Source: Euborellia annulipes
Lineage: Eukaryota > Arthropoda > Insecta > Dermaptera > Anisolabididae
DNA: 64,000 nucleotides
Assembly (NCBI GenBank): GCA_023213315.1
Contig: JAKCPI010005336.1
Coordinates: 1-64,000 of the forward strand
Direction of reading: 5' to 3'
Position numbers and translations under genes: made by a program. Each line of letters opens with the position of its first letter. The first letter of the stretch is position 1. Positions 45,353 through 57,407 of this stretch are shown one piece after another. Below the pieces are notes generated by a model, which saw nothing but the letters and a program-made list of their open reading frames with translations, had not been told where the DNA came from and searched no databases.

Positions 45353-48300
45353 TTAATATTTTATAGGAATTATTTTGGTTTTGGTAAGTTGTAAGACTTC
45401 TTGCATTTGTTTACTTGTATCGTATCCGAATTGATCTATACACCTGCGGTCCATTGCTGCAATTCTAAAAAAAAAAATTATTAATAATTTATAAATTTGT
45501 AATATTAAATTAATAAGCACCTTCCACCGGAAATATTATGAAGAAATTTCCAATAAGATGGTCTTAGATTTTTTGGTTCTACTATGGCTGCATGAAATAA
45601 AACTGCTGTCGAAAAACAGTAGAGCAATATTCCAGCACCGGGGATATTCGGAACGTTTCCTTTTTCAACTTGATCATTGTAAATAATCTGTAAAATTTAA
45701 GATAAAAAATAAATATATATCTAATAACAGGGTTGAAGAGGAATGCAGCCAAGTAGGGAGCCTCTATTAAATCAAACTCCTTTTGTGCAAAACGTTTCGT
45801 CCAATTTTATTATGTCATCCTCAGCTGCATAGGAATTTTTTTTAGCAAATAGAGTTGTTAATTTGTCTGTTCATAAGCCAATATTATACATTAACTTAGG
45901 TATAAAAATAACAATGCAAATAATTACATATGCCTCGACTGATTGTGAAGAGAATTTCGAAATGAAAATGAATAAAATTGGCCGAAACATTTTGCAAAAA
46001 AGGAGTTTGATTTAATAGAGGCTCCCTACCTGGCTGCATTCCTCTTCAACCTTATTATTCAATTCATTACATCCATTTTATTCATTAATTATATATATAC
46101 ATGTATATCTATTCTTCTTTTGACTTCAATATACTATATTTTGATGTTCATAATTGCAATGTGAATGGGAGATAAATAAATAAATAAATTTATTACGACC
46201 CGCTTAGAAGCACCAGTCCTCTGTGGCTAGGTCCAACAAACACAATACAAATTCAAATACAATAACAACAAATAAAACAAAAGAAAAAAAAAATAGAAAT
46301 GTATGCCCATTAACAATCAACATGTTCCATACATTTCCATCGAAAGAAATAAAAAACAATTATCAAAAATTCGCTCAAGCCAGGAGTAAACGTAGCATTA
46401 GCCATCCCGACATTCGCCTTAAGCTGTTAAGGAAAACCTGGCCAAAACCTTAACAAGGATGGTATGACCTCTCTACCTGAATTATTCTCTGCGATCAAGA
46501 ACTAAATAAAAATTTCTCACAACTAGCACATTAGGACTTGACAAAATTTATTATAGATTTAATCGTAGGGGGCAGAGGACTATAATCGCAAGTATTGACA
46601 GACAAACCGTTCCATAAATCAATTCCTGATCCTACAAACCTACATTCTTCAAGAATCTTGGCTTCTGAATTTTCCTCCTATGATCAACCCTTGGTGATAT
46701 GTTACTTCACGTTGTGAGTTTAATACAACTTTTAATAAATTTATAATTTTATAAAGAATGTAAAAGGCTTAATAGGTAAAATTAAAATAAATACCTGAAG
46801 ACTTTTCCACATGATATAAAGTGCGATTGAATTATCGGGAAAAAAAATAAACGTAAGTCCAGCTAAAAGTGCTGCAGGAATAGCATGCGCTTTTGAATCT
46901 TTATTATATAATCTTCTTAGAATACAGGAAACCATCTATAATATATATATATATATTAGTTAAAAAAAAGTTTACAATAACAACAGAGCCATAACCAAAG
47001 GGGTGAGAGTTTTAACTCCTTTCACCTCCTCCTCCGGTTACGACCCTGAAAATAAAAAAGAAAATAACATACTCTATATATTGCTGAAAATCCTCCTAGA
47101 AAAAATCCTAAATTGAATGCATCTTTATGTATAAATTGCTTTAAAATATGTTGAGGACTTTTTACAATTCGTTTTATTTGAAGGATGATTCTTAAAGCTA
47201 CTTGAAGACCATAACCAATGGAAAACATTTTTATGAAACCCTGTAAAAGATAAAATTTGAAAAATTAATTATTTTTTATAATTTCAAAGAATTAAAAAAA
47301 AAAATTTTTTTTACTCTAAAGTAGACACGTCTACTGAATATTGAAAAATTGTAGAGGAAATAATTTGAAAAATGTTCATAATTTTGATATTTTACCCCTT
47401 TAACACTCACCTCACCTTCTGGGTCGAAAACGATCCAGAACCTCTCTTTTCTAAATAGAATCTAAATCCTAAATAAAAAAATCCCATTTTCTCTAAATTC
47501 GTTATTTTCATTTAAACACTTAGGTTAATTAATAAAAAATCTGGTGTGACTGGCGCACAGCACACAAGAGAAAGTTGTGCACCATGCTAATCACACCAGA
47601 TTTTTTGTGTCGAGATATATTTAGTTTCCCATAGCACCTTAGTTTCAAACTTGCATTTTAAATGTTGACTGCTTGAAATAAACTATGGTTATTTTTCAAA
47701 ATTTTAATCTCATATTTGGACATTTTATACACAATATAGAATCCTAAATAAATACAAAATTTCATAAGAATTGGAAAAAAAAATTTTAAATGCGTAAAAA
47801 TGGCCCGGATGATGCTCAAGATTGTGACTACACTCTTTCCCCAACAGCTAGAGACCCCTCCTGTGATTGGCCAGACCAGCGCAAATCATTATATAATTCC
47901 TGTCTCCGAGGAAGAATTACTTAGGGTATGCAGTAGGATTGGCAATAGTAAAGCTCCTGGACTAGACAACATCCCAAAAGCAATTAAGGCTGCCATCCGG
48001 GCTAGGCCAGATTTATTTGTGGATACCTATAACACTTGTCTTAAGGAAGTTACGTTCCCCAGACAGTGGAAGGTGCAACGCCTGGTACTCCTTCCAAAAG
48101 GTCAGAAACCACCAGAAGAACCATCATCTTATCGCTCAATTTGTTTGCTGGATACAGCGGGCAAACTTCTGGAGCGGTTGATATGTAACAGGCTGGAAGA
48201 AGCTTTGGAGAACAATGGAGGGCTCGCTGAGCACCAGTATGGCTTCGGCAGGACGCACTCCACACTGGATGCAATTAAGACTGTGGTTGACATTGCAAAG

Positions 48301-51127
48301 TCAGCGATAGAAGGTAAACGTTGGAGATGAGGAGCGAATAGATATTGTGCGATCGTGACACTGGATGAGACTACTATTGCCAGAAGAAGCAAAAATCATT
48401 GGCTTTGCTGATGATATTGCGGTAGTGGTAACTGCTAAATTTATCGAGGAAATCACTCGGATCTGCAACGAGGCGGTGGATATCATCCGCCAGTGGCTGT
48501 CTTCTGTCGGACTACATCTCGCGGAGCATAAGACTGAGGCAGTGCTGATCTCGAGTAGGAAATTGAGGGAGACGATCACCATAAGAGTAGGAGACCAGGA
48601 AATCACCTCTCAGTCAATGGTTAGATACCTTGGAGTGATGATCGACGATAGGCTGTCCTTCAAGCAGCACATAGAGTACAGCAGCGCTAAGGCGGATAGA
48701 GTTAATCTCACGATTGATGCTGAACCTGAAGGGTCCCGGGGAGGTTCGTAGGCGGCTTCTGGCTGGGGTGGTGGGATCGGTGATGCTTTATGGGGCGCTG
48801 ATGTGGTCGGATGCAGCTAAGATCAAGTCCTCAGCTCGGAAACTGGAGTCGGTATATAGGCTGAGGACAAGGGACAAGGAGGAAGACGTGAAACACGTGT
48901 TCTTCCACTGTACACGCTTTGCTCACGAGCGCGGAAAGCTCCAGAAGATTTTGCGTGGTGCTAAGCCCGGAAAATATGGTGGTGCACATGCTCGAAACAG
49001 TCGAAAATTGGACAGCCGTGAGGGAGTTTGCCTCTGAGGTCATGAAGGAGCTTCGTCTTTTAGAAAGAGAGAGGAATAACGCAACAACATCCTGAGCAAG
49101 AGCTACTTATAGCTGAAGTCACCCTCCTGCGAAGTTATACGTCATCGTGGTCCCGCAGGAGGGGGGGGGCAGTTAGGGAGGTGGTTTTAGTGGGTAAAAA
49201 TCCCACACGCTGTTGAGTACGGGCTCATCAGTGTCTATGAAGATTTCCACCGACCCTCGGAAAGAAAAAAAAAAAAAACACACACACACCAGACCAATTT
49301 GGGACCCACTTTTTTGGACTCAGGGGACCTCAAAACATATATATCCATCAAAATCTCGACATAGAATTTTTGACATGATCGCAATACTTTCTCTCTATAT
49401 ATATTAGAAAAAATTTCATATATAGGGTAAGAGAAAGTAAAAATTAAAAAAATTTTTACAATAGAATAATAGCTTTGTTACACTCATCCGCTTATGGATC
49501 TTTTTCGTCCCATCGTCTTTACGTCCAGGAATTACCGGCCGTATCTCGGTTAATATTTGGTCTATAAATTCGTTTTATGTACCAAAATTTAATGATCTAC
49601 CTCTGCATTGGACTATGGTGGACAACATATGCTTAGATTACGCGATGTAAGCAAAAAACTGAAAAATGTTCAAAATTTTTGAGATTTTTGTCCCCCCCCC
49701 CCCTTCCTTTCAAATTAGCAATTAAGGTCCTCTTAATGGGACTAGTATTTTAAATATTTGTTATTACTCACCTGTAAAGTATAATCTATGCAACTATAAG
49801 GATGTAAACAACAAGAATGTTTAGGAAGTGATTTGATTTGATTGCTAATTCTTTTTAATGAATTTATACAATCAAAGATAACTTTTTTCACTGGATTTGT
49901 TAATACAAGTTTTGGTTTAGACAAATCTTCAATTTCTTGATTTTTTCGTTCGTAATTGTACTCTTCGTATGGACCAATAACAAACCTAGAAGATATAAAC
50001 AATGAACAATTTTAATAGCATATCAAAATGAAGTCTCAAATGTATTTATTGTTTAATATTTCAACAATTTATTTCAATAATTATATAGGAGATCTGGTCA
50101 TATATATATCTTTTAATCACGTACCTAATTAATGAATAAATAGAATCTTTTTTGTCATGTATTCCTCGATATTTATATAATAACGCCGTTAAAGAGATTG
50201 CAAAAATAGCAACTTCTCCGTGTGGAATTCTTTTCATTAAACCTCTACTTGTAGCCATATTAAATAACGTTTCGGATGCCTAAAAAAAGAAAATTATTAA
50301 ATATACATTAATATACTGTAGACTTATATAAATATTGATTTGATCAAAAGAAATATATAAATTTTAAGTTGGGGCCAGTAAAGTAATGGAAAAATCATGT
50401 GTTTTAGAATGTTGTTTAGGGATTATGAAATAGATTATGATTCCGAGATTGTTCATTTTGTTTTTGATATTAAATGCCTGTAGCTTAATAATTTGGACAG
50501 TAAAAAAACAATACATATGGGGTCGTCAACATATGTTGTCAATCGATTTTTATTTCAAATTGCCTTGAAAATTTCTATTTTTTGAAATAGGTAGTATATT
50601 CAATAATTTATATTAATTAATTGTATTTCTTTAGTCGAACACAAGAAAAATACACTTAATAACAAATTTTTTCTTCTTGTTATTTAATGAATTTTTTAAT
50701 AGACTGTATGGAGGGGGGAATCCCCCTGGCTAAGAATCTGGTCAACACAAAAATAAATTCAAATCTTTTCAATCCCAAAGGCAGTCTAATTATTAATAAA
50801 TTTTTTTATTTACATTTATATTACGTATTAAGCAAAACATTAATTTATAATATTATAAAATAATTTGAGTAAGATGACATAAAATGCTCTATTGGGAAAT
50901 ATTTGTAATAATTTATATACTCAAATATACTCTTATTTATAGCTGGATATATATTAAGTTATCTAGTCAGGTATCCACCTATAATATTATGTAAGTCAGC
51001 TATTTTTTACATACAAGGGTCATTTTAGAAGTCATGGAAACTATTATATATATTTCTTGAAACAGGCCAAGATAAGTAATTTAGGAAAATATGGAAGTTA
51101 CTTCGAAGAATTTTCCTCAGTTGTTAT

Positions 51128-51171
<44 letters not shown>

Positions 51172-54100
51172 CCTCCTTTTATTATTATTTTAATTAAAAA
51201 AATTTTTTTTTGAGGGAAGGGGGGGGCGGACCGGTTGTTATAGGATATTAAAAAGAAAAAAAAACACAAAATGTAAGAATGTGCTCAACGATTTCCTCAG
51301 ATTTCCTGAAAAAAAAAAAAAAATTTGTGTTTTTTTCTTTTTAATATCCTCTAACAACTGAGAAAAATTTTTCCAAGTAATTTGCATATTTTCTTATATT
51401 ATATATATTCCGTATAACCGTTATTGCACTATATACATTTGAAAACATGGTGTACCCAGTACGGGAATGCGACCACCAGACATGTGCGGAATCAAGGGGG
51501 GGGGGGGGGTAAAGGTAATAATTTGATTTATATATATATATATTTGTATATACCATATACTTAAGGCTCTAGATACCAGGTGGGGACTTAATTGTGGCTC
51601 TCACTGTATCCAGATCCCATCCTATTACCAGCATTGCAAAGAATATTCCAACGACTTTCAATCGTATATCCTGATTTTTGTTTCCTGCCGCTTTATTGAC
51701 TGATAAAAAAAATAGTTGCCATGATTTCTGAAATAACCCTTGATATATATATATTTGTTATTTGTAATATATTATATATGTCTCAGAGATTTGGATTTAC
51801 TTTTGAGATCTAGAAAGGTAGTGTTTGTGTTGACTTCGGGGCTTCAATTTGCCTAACTCCAACTGTTTTATCAATAGTTGACAAGCATAGAATGGAGTCT
51901 GAATTTTTAGTAAAAACTCACGTACACATAAAGTTTCTCTCCAAAAATATAATTTAAAGGAGGTGAAATAATTACCAAACTTTTATATATCGACACAAAA
52001 AATTAAGATCAGACTGCGAAAAAGAAAAGATTTGCTTTCTCTAAGTATACCAGTAAGGAGAGAAGTCTTAGCTCGGGCAACCTGTGGTCAAGAGTTGTGA
52101 TCTCCTGAGTGAATGTATTAAATTAATAACAGACACACTTACTACATTAGTAACGTAGAGACACAATAGAGCCCTTCGGGAGGGCCTTTCAACGAATATT
52201 GAAACATAACTAGAAAGGAAGGCGGGCCAAAATCCAACAGTTAGGACATTAAAATCACCTAATATTCGCCTGGAACAGAGAATAAAGAAAAAAAATAAAT
52301 TTCAACAGCTCATACAAGAAATACATAGGCTATTTGTAAATGTTCTATTTTATTTTATTGTTAATTTTAAATTAAATAACATTTTTTTTTGTTATTGCCT
52401 GAATAAACTAAAAATAAAATAAAATACATATATGTCATCTTAAATCAATCTTGACGCGAATTTTTTATCTCAAATTTATGTAAGAATTTTTCTTTATTAT
52501 TGACTTTAATTTGTCCTTATAAAAAAAATCATATGAATCATTTAACTTTGAGAGATAAATTTTTTTCTAGAATCTTCAGTCTTTCCGAAGTATTGCGTCA
52601 AAGTATCGATACCCAATCAAATTCGCGAGTGTCTTATATTAAATCATATCCTCTATCTGATTTTAATATAAAATATCTTATCTCAAGCTAGCAAGCTTTT
52701 TGCTAAGATATAGATATATTCTAGAGAGCGAAGGAATCCCCCCCCCCCTCGACTAAGCGTATCTAAATAAATTATTTTCTAATGATATATTACATAAACA
52801 TCTATAGAATTAATACTAAACTCTAATCAAAAAGCTTTTTAAACCAAAGTCAATATCTTTACTCATTAGTTTATAAATAATGATGTCAGCGTTTTTAAGC
52901 AATTGTCATGTTTATCAATTAGTTTACCTATTAATAATTCAAATTACTACTAATTATTATATATATATATATATATTGTAAATCAAGCACTTAAACTAAT
53001 ATTTTTTTTTTCCATGAAGATTTTTCAAAATTATTAAATATTAGTTGATAACAGGTCATTATACTTAACTTTAAGAAACAATTAATATTACTTAGGAATT
53101 GAATAGTAAAAGATAAAAATTTTAATCTGAAATGACTAACGCTAGAGTATTTATAATTGTATATTATATAATAAATCAAAAAAAAAAAAATTTAAATCTA
53201 TTAATTTTTTTTACAGGGAAGAGAAGATATATTTGACCTTTGAACTTCTAATCTTAGTTAGTTATTTATTTAATCATACTTATGTTAACTAAAATTTTAA
53301 ATTTAAATTTATTTTTTATTTCTTTTTTCTTCGTGTCGTTATTTTTATGTTAATCTTTTCTTTAAATTTACCTAAGAGATTTTGAAATGAATGATTGTAA
53401 TCAGGATAGTCGAGCGGGGCGGGTGGGGGGGGGGGAGCTCCCCAGAATAAAATAAATAAATAGATAAAAATATTGTCGTATTAAAATTTTAAAGGATGTT
53501 GTAAATTATAAAAAAAATTTTATATTTATTTGGGAGGTGAGCATTTGTCTTAATCCCCCCCCCTGCGAAAAAATTTCTGGTTAGGGTCCTGATTGTAATC
53601 TTATGGGAATTTTAATTATAGACCAAATTTTGTATTAAAGTAGTTTAGTAAAAATCTAAATACTGTACAGTGAGCGCCACAATTAAGTCCCCACCTGATA
53701 GCTTTAGCCTTAAGTATATGGTATGTAGGAAATGGTGAAATAATTTTAAATTTGAAAAGGTAAAATAAAATCATCTGTACCAGATTTTACGTTTTACCTT
53801 TTCGGTCATTAAAATTATTCCACCATTTACCATATACTATACCAAATATTTAAGGCTAAAGCTATCAGGTGGGCTAATTGTGGCGCTCACTGTACAACGT
53901 TTCGACTGCTTATTCTGCAGTTGTTTTTAAGTACAGCTCTGACTCAAGTTAACTCAAGTGAAGCTTTAATAATCACAATCCTAATTGTAATTAAAGAAAA
54001 ATAAAATCTACGATTATATTGTATAAATATATGTATATATAAATATTATTACCTTAAAAAACATGCGAACATAGTAAAACTAAACCCATGGCAGGTTAAA

Positions 54101-56921
54101 AATGCGGTGGATTGTAAAATTCCAAAAAATGTTCTACTAAGTTCTTGTGATGTCGGAATTTTCCCTCTCATTAAAAGAGCAAGCTAAAAAAAAAATAAAA
54201 ATAAATTAGTTTTATTATAAAAATTATTTATATATGAGAAAAATATAAAATATTAATCTCAACGCTCTTTAATAATCTTTAAAAAGAAGGCAATACAATA
54301 TAATAAACAAAATAATTCATATGAAAAATATTATTTGAATGCTGAATTATATTGATTTATTTTGAAAAAGATGCTGGTTTTAAAACAAAGACCATTAGTT
54401 TATAATTTTATAACGAATAAAATTTTGTCCGAAACGTCTCCTTTTCGGCATTTGGCATCGAACGGCTCTCTTTATTTGCTGCACCAGTGCTCGAGTAACT
54501 CGTGGTCGGGATCCACGTACTAATCAGATGTGAACCCCTGAGTATTATTAATATATATATATACAGAATGTATAACACATATATATATATATATATATAC
54601 AGGATGCAACACTTAGCAATATTTATTGTACAATTTATTAACATGCCATCATGAACCATGAGTGACTCTGCTGATGTCCACAGTACTCGAGTTCTTTCCA
54701 GTCCCTTTCACAGCTTTTCATATTCTCTCCTTAAGCGTCATCATGTGTAAATGGCCCAACTTACGGGAAGACAAATATATCAAAATCACGTGTATGAGGT
54801 ATCTTTGCAATTTGACGGAGGAGAGAAATCAAGAGGCGATAGCTACAGTCAAACAGTTCATTCTACAGAGTATAGAAATTACTCGGTTACCCTGTGGATT
54901 TTTAACAGGTCATTCGTATCAAAGGTTTCTTAGCTTTTAGAAATTTTCTTCATAATGACATGTCCATGTTGTCTATAAAATTATTAGTTCTTGTGCGATA
55001 TAATTTTTCTTTGACTTTATGTATAAATTGATTGAATTTAGTTCTTTGGGCACTTTGGCTATTATGAAATAGAAACTATGTGCCTCTTTTTGGGAATTGA
55101 GGTCCTAACAAAGTCCTATCTTCTTTTATTCAGTATTTTTGCCCTCTCGGCTGACATTTCGGCCAGAGGTCTAAGCATCTTCAGGCAGGCTAACAATAAA
55201 CAAAATGTGTAGATATTTGTAAAAATATTCAGCATTTGGTCAGCTCAAACAAAAACTAAAGAATATAGATATTTATATATATATATATATATAAAACCCT
55301 CTCTCTCCCTATATATATATATATGACATAAATATTTTAAAATTTACTGGAAGTTTATATATCTGTAAAATAAAAATTAAGAAATAATGGACAACAAAGT
55401 AGCAAAAATTTCCAACTCTTCTTAATCAGATCAAACACATATTGGCCTTATGATTATCTAATAATATATTGTACCGCCTGTGGAACAGTGGGCGCCACAA
55501 TTAAGTCCTCAGCTGATAGCTAGAGCATAAGTTTATGGTATATTTATGGTGAAATAATTTTAAATTTGAAAAGGTAAAATAAAATAATCTGTACCAGATT
55601 TTTTTTTAACTTTTTGGCCATTAAAATTTTTTTTGCCCCGGGGCCCCACGGTGGGGGGGTGGGGGGGGGGAACCCGAGGCGCCCCCTGGGGGGGGGGGGG
55701 GTACTTCTGTTCTTTGCAAGTCAGTCTCTTTCCTTCTATATTGTTAGTTATCAGGTGGGGACTTAATTGTGACGCTCACTGTAAATAGAGCACTGATTAA
55801 GTCCTGAAAAGTTTTGCAGATTCGTTGCATTTTTCAAATTTTTTTTTCGTTTTTATTTTTGCAAATAAATCCACTTCCACTCATTGGATTGTTTTCTAAT
55901 TTGGTCCAGGGTTAGAAGGAAATGTATTAATTATTATGGCTGAGTTTCAAAAGAATTGATAAAGCTAAGAAGACCTTAGTTTGAAATAAAAATGTAGCGC
56001 TGCCTCGTTTTATTATCTTTTTACGATCTCTTAGGACTAAATTTTCCAAAACTCATCCAAATCTGATAAGTAGTTCCAGAGAGAAAAATAAAAACCTACA
56101 CATTAAGTTTGTTTTTTTTTCTGGCATTTTTGCGGTCCTTATGACCTGAAACCCAAACGTAAAGTTATATAAAACAATTTGGGCGGGGGTTTGTTAGATT
56201 TTTCACGATCATAATACTTTCCCCCTTATATAATAGATAATAGCGGAAAAGTAAAATGGAAGGTGCATTTTGTATCATAAAAAATAGAAAATAAAAATAA
56301 ATGGCATACTTGAAACTCCAGGTTTGATAAAAATATATGATGCAGAAAATCAATCCTTTGAGGAGGATATTTTATTAAGAAATTGTGTTGATTTATTTGG
56401 ATTTCCGAAGATTCATCCTGTGAACAACTCGAGATAACATTCTTAATGCAATCAAAGAATATACATATACACTTTGATTAATATAAAATCCAATTTGAAT
56501 CAAAGAGTATATATTTCAAATTGAATTTATGATTGTATTAAAATTATTATTCTTGAAGTCACAGAAAGATTTTATTTTATAAATTAAAAAAAATGGTTAA
56601 AATTACTAACAAAATTTACTTTCGTATATCTAAAGAGATTTTTGAAATAAAAAAAATAAATTGATACCTGTCATTATTTTGAGGTTATATCAATTTGAAT
56701 TTTTTTAAAATGAATATTTAGATAAATAAAAAGATGGTTTTTTTTTTTAAATATAATAAATGAAAAAAACTTACTAAATAAACAGTTAAATAAATCCTAG
56801 CCGAATCCTGAACTGCGTGTATTCCGAGACCTGTCAATGCTGATGAACATGAATCTGTCCAAGGATGTATAAATTCGACACATGTTGTTGGAATTGTTTT
56901 AAATTTACTAAAAACAACCAT
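45353..56921 (-). CDS. TMEM135: Transmembrane protein 135
   Basis: Nine exons on the minus strand: 56921-56775 (ATG), 54183-54053, 52269-52143, 50279-50125, 49985-49772, 47240-47073, 46935-46795, 45687-45521, 45464-45353 (TAA). All introns are GT-AG and all phases agree, giving 453 residues; the human protein has about 458. Recognised by similarity along the whole length: an N-terminal Cys motif (C14, H19-P20-W21, C25), SETLFNMATSRGLMKRIP in the middle, a second Cys cluster (C245, C246, C252) followed by GFIKMFSIGY, and LRPSYWKF near residues 402-409. The family is a multi-pass membrane protein of peroxisomes, mitochondria and lipid droplets, linked to fat and peroxisome metabolism; the biochemical role is not settled. 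Hydrophobic segments are spread along the protein. The introns hold MITEs, a LINE fragment and fold-back repeats, but the exons are clean. Identification is firm. Confidence 0.93.
45732..46051. repeat. Fold-back repeat with ribozyme-like arm
   Basis: The arms (45732-45845 and 45950-46051) pair from GTTGAAGAGGAATGCAGCC inwards. The left arm carries a hammerhead-like motif; the right keeps only GGCCGAAACATTTTGC. In an intron of TMEM135. Confidence 0.65.
45788..45838 (-). ncRNA. Hammerhead-like motif, partly decayed
   Basis: Minus strand: TGCAG, CTGAGGA, T, a weak stem II ending GGAC, GAAACGTT, TTGCA. Core bases are present and stem I is plausible (TGCA/TTGCA), but stem II pairs poorly. Confidence 0.35.
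46171..46690 (-). mobile_element. CR1/L2-like LINE 3' fragment
   Basis: Second copy of the element at 4181-4790, with about 95% similarity by eye and the same (ATTT)n 3' tail on the minus strand. 5' truncated. In an intron of TMEM135. Confidence 0.6.
46984..47048. mobile_element. Tiny hAT-like MITE
   Basis: CAGAGCCATAACCAAAGGGG at left and CCTCCGGTTACGACCCTG at right are imperfect inverted ends of only 65 bp. No clear target duplication. Between two TMEM135 exons. Confidence 0.35.
47539..49437. mobile_element. Fold-back-headed repeat, copy 3, carrying a LINE
   Basis: The left end (ATCTGGTGTGACTGGCGCAC; the hairpin lacks its inner part) and the right end (GAGAAAGT after TATATAG) match copies 1 and 2. 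The middle, about 560 bp in those copies, is replaced by an R1-like LINE fragment with a poly-A end. In an intron of TMEM135, opposite to the gene. Confidence 0.65.
47800..49277 (+). pseudogene. R1-like LINE reverse transcriptase fragment
   Basis: Reading frames shift several times. 47800-48327 contains SKAPGLDNIPKAI and SSYRSICLLDTAGKLLERL, the fingers/palm motifs of non-LTR reverse transcriptases. 48365-48680 contains GFADDIAVV, the catalytic FADD form of motif C, and VRYLGVMIDDRLSF. The C-terminal part has VKHVFFHCTRF, a Cys/His motif usual in the R1/Jockey group. Apurinic endonuclease and ORF1 are missing, and a deletion lies between 48327 and 48365. The 3' end is poly-A at 49262-49277. 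Inactive. Confidence 0.85.
51050..51400. repeat. Inverted repeat with long T tract
   Basis: The segments around 51105-51130 and 51240-51265 and their inverse at about 51330-51375 share CCTCAGTTGTTATAGG-like and AATATTAAAAAGAAAAA-like phrases. A run of about 40 T begins at 51132 and a G run lies at 51220. Low complexity makes the boundaries uncertain. Confidence 0.45.
51551..51606. mobile_element. One end of a CAGTGAGCGCCACAATTAAG-family MITE
   Basis: Only the right half is present: CCAGGTGGGGACTTAATTGT, then GGCTCTCACTG before TA. In an intron of TMEM135. Confidence 0.6.
53402..53591. mobile_element. hAT-type MITE
   Basis: The ends are CAGGATAGTCGAGCGGGG and, imperfectly inverted, GGTTAGGGTCCTG. 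Perfect 8-bp duplications ATTGTAAT lie at 53394-53401 and 53592-53599. In an intron of TMEM135. Confidence 0.8.
53668..53892. mobile_element. MITE, CAGTGAGCGCCACAATTAAG family
   Basis: Ends CAGTGAGCGCCACAATTAAG and its inverse, with TA on both sides. Almost the whole 225 bp is a palindrome (ACTTAAGGC, then GGTAAAATAAAAT phrases, mirrored). Tc1/mariner-type target choice. Related copies at 55486, 51551 and 63393. Confidence 0.85.
54418..54535. repeat. Single arm of the fold-back family of 5678-5937
   Basis: It begins AAAATTTTGTCCGAAACGTC and continues CTCCTTTTCGGCATTTGGCA, matching 5846-5905. Only the 3' half of the hammerhead-like motif is kept. It lies upstream of TMEM135 exon 2, in intron 1. 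Confidence 0.6.
55486..55781. mobile_element. MITE with an internal G+C-rich block
   Basis: The left end is CAGTGGGCGCCACAATTAAG; the right end is the inverse of the family terminus before TA. At 55635-55735 the palindrome is broken by a G+C-rich block with G runs. It includes TCTTTGCAAGTCAGTCTCTT, similar to the SINE-like element, so that element may have inserted here. Confidence 0.6.
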
Positions 56922-57399
56922 TTTAAAAAATAAATAAAAGTTAAAAGTTGAAAGTTGTCACTTAGATAAAAATTCGTTCACTAATATCTAATCAGAGATG
57001 TAGACACAACATGTTGATAATGATGATGTTGAATACTACTTAAGTAAAATTCAACTAATGACTAAAAAACATTTTAAATAATAATTTCATATTTTATGTT
57101 TGGCTAGTAAGTTAATACGCAAGAGGGATTTCATAATATAATTACAAAAAGTGTATATGCACGTAAAGAGTTTCCCCTCGATTCCTTCCCTCCATCCCCA
57201 CCAGCTGATTCACTTTGATTATCAGTGACGTCATACCAGAAGTAGAAATTAAAAAAAAAATTTTTAATAATTTCATTTTAATATTGGTTATTTTATATAT
57301 TTTGTTTTTATATTTTTGATAATTCTTAAAAGAAAAAGATTTTAGCAGGAATTTTGCATACACAGGAACTGCATTTGAGGGGGGGGGAATCAGTGATTA
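56922..57399. other. 5' flank of TMEM135
   Basis: Intergenic; the promoter should lie here, but no TATA, initiator or other element could be assigned with confidence. Confidence 0.35.
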
Positions 57400-57407
57400 A
57401 TTTACTC

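Noticed and set aside
54662..54940. Overlapping plus-strand frames of 92 and 60 codons
   Set aside because: They lie in TMEM135 intron 1, show no recognisable domain, and two frames are open at once, which points to chance.
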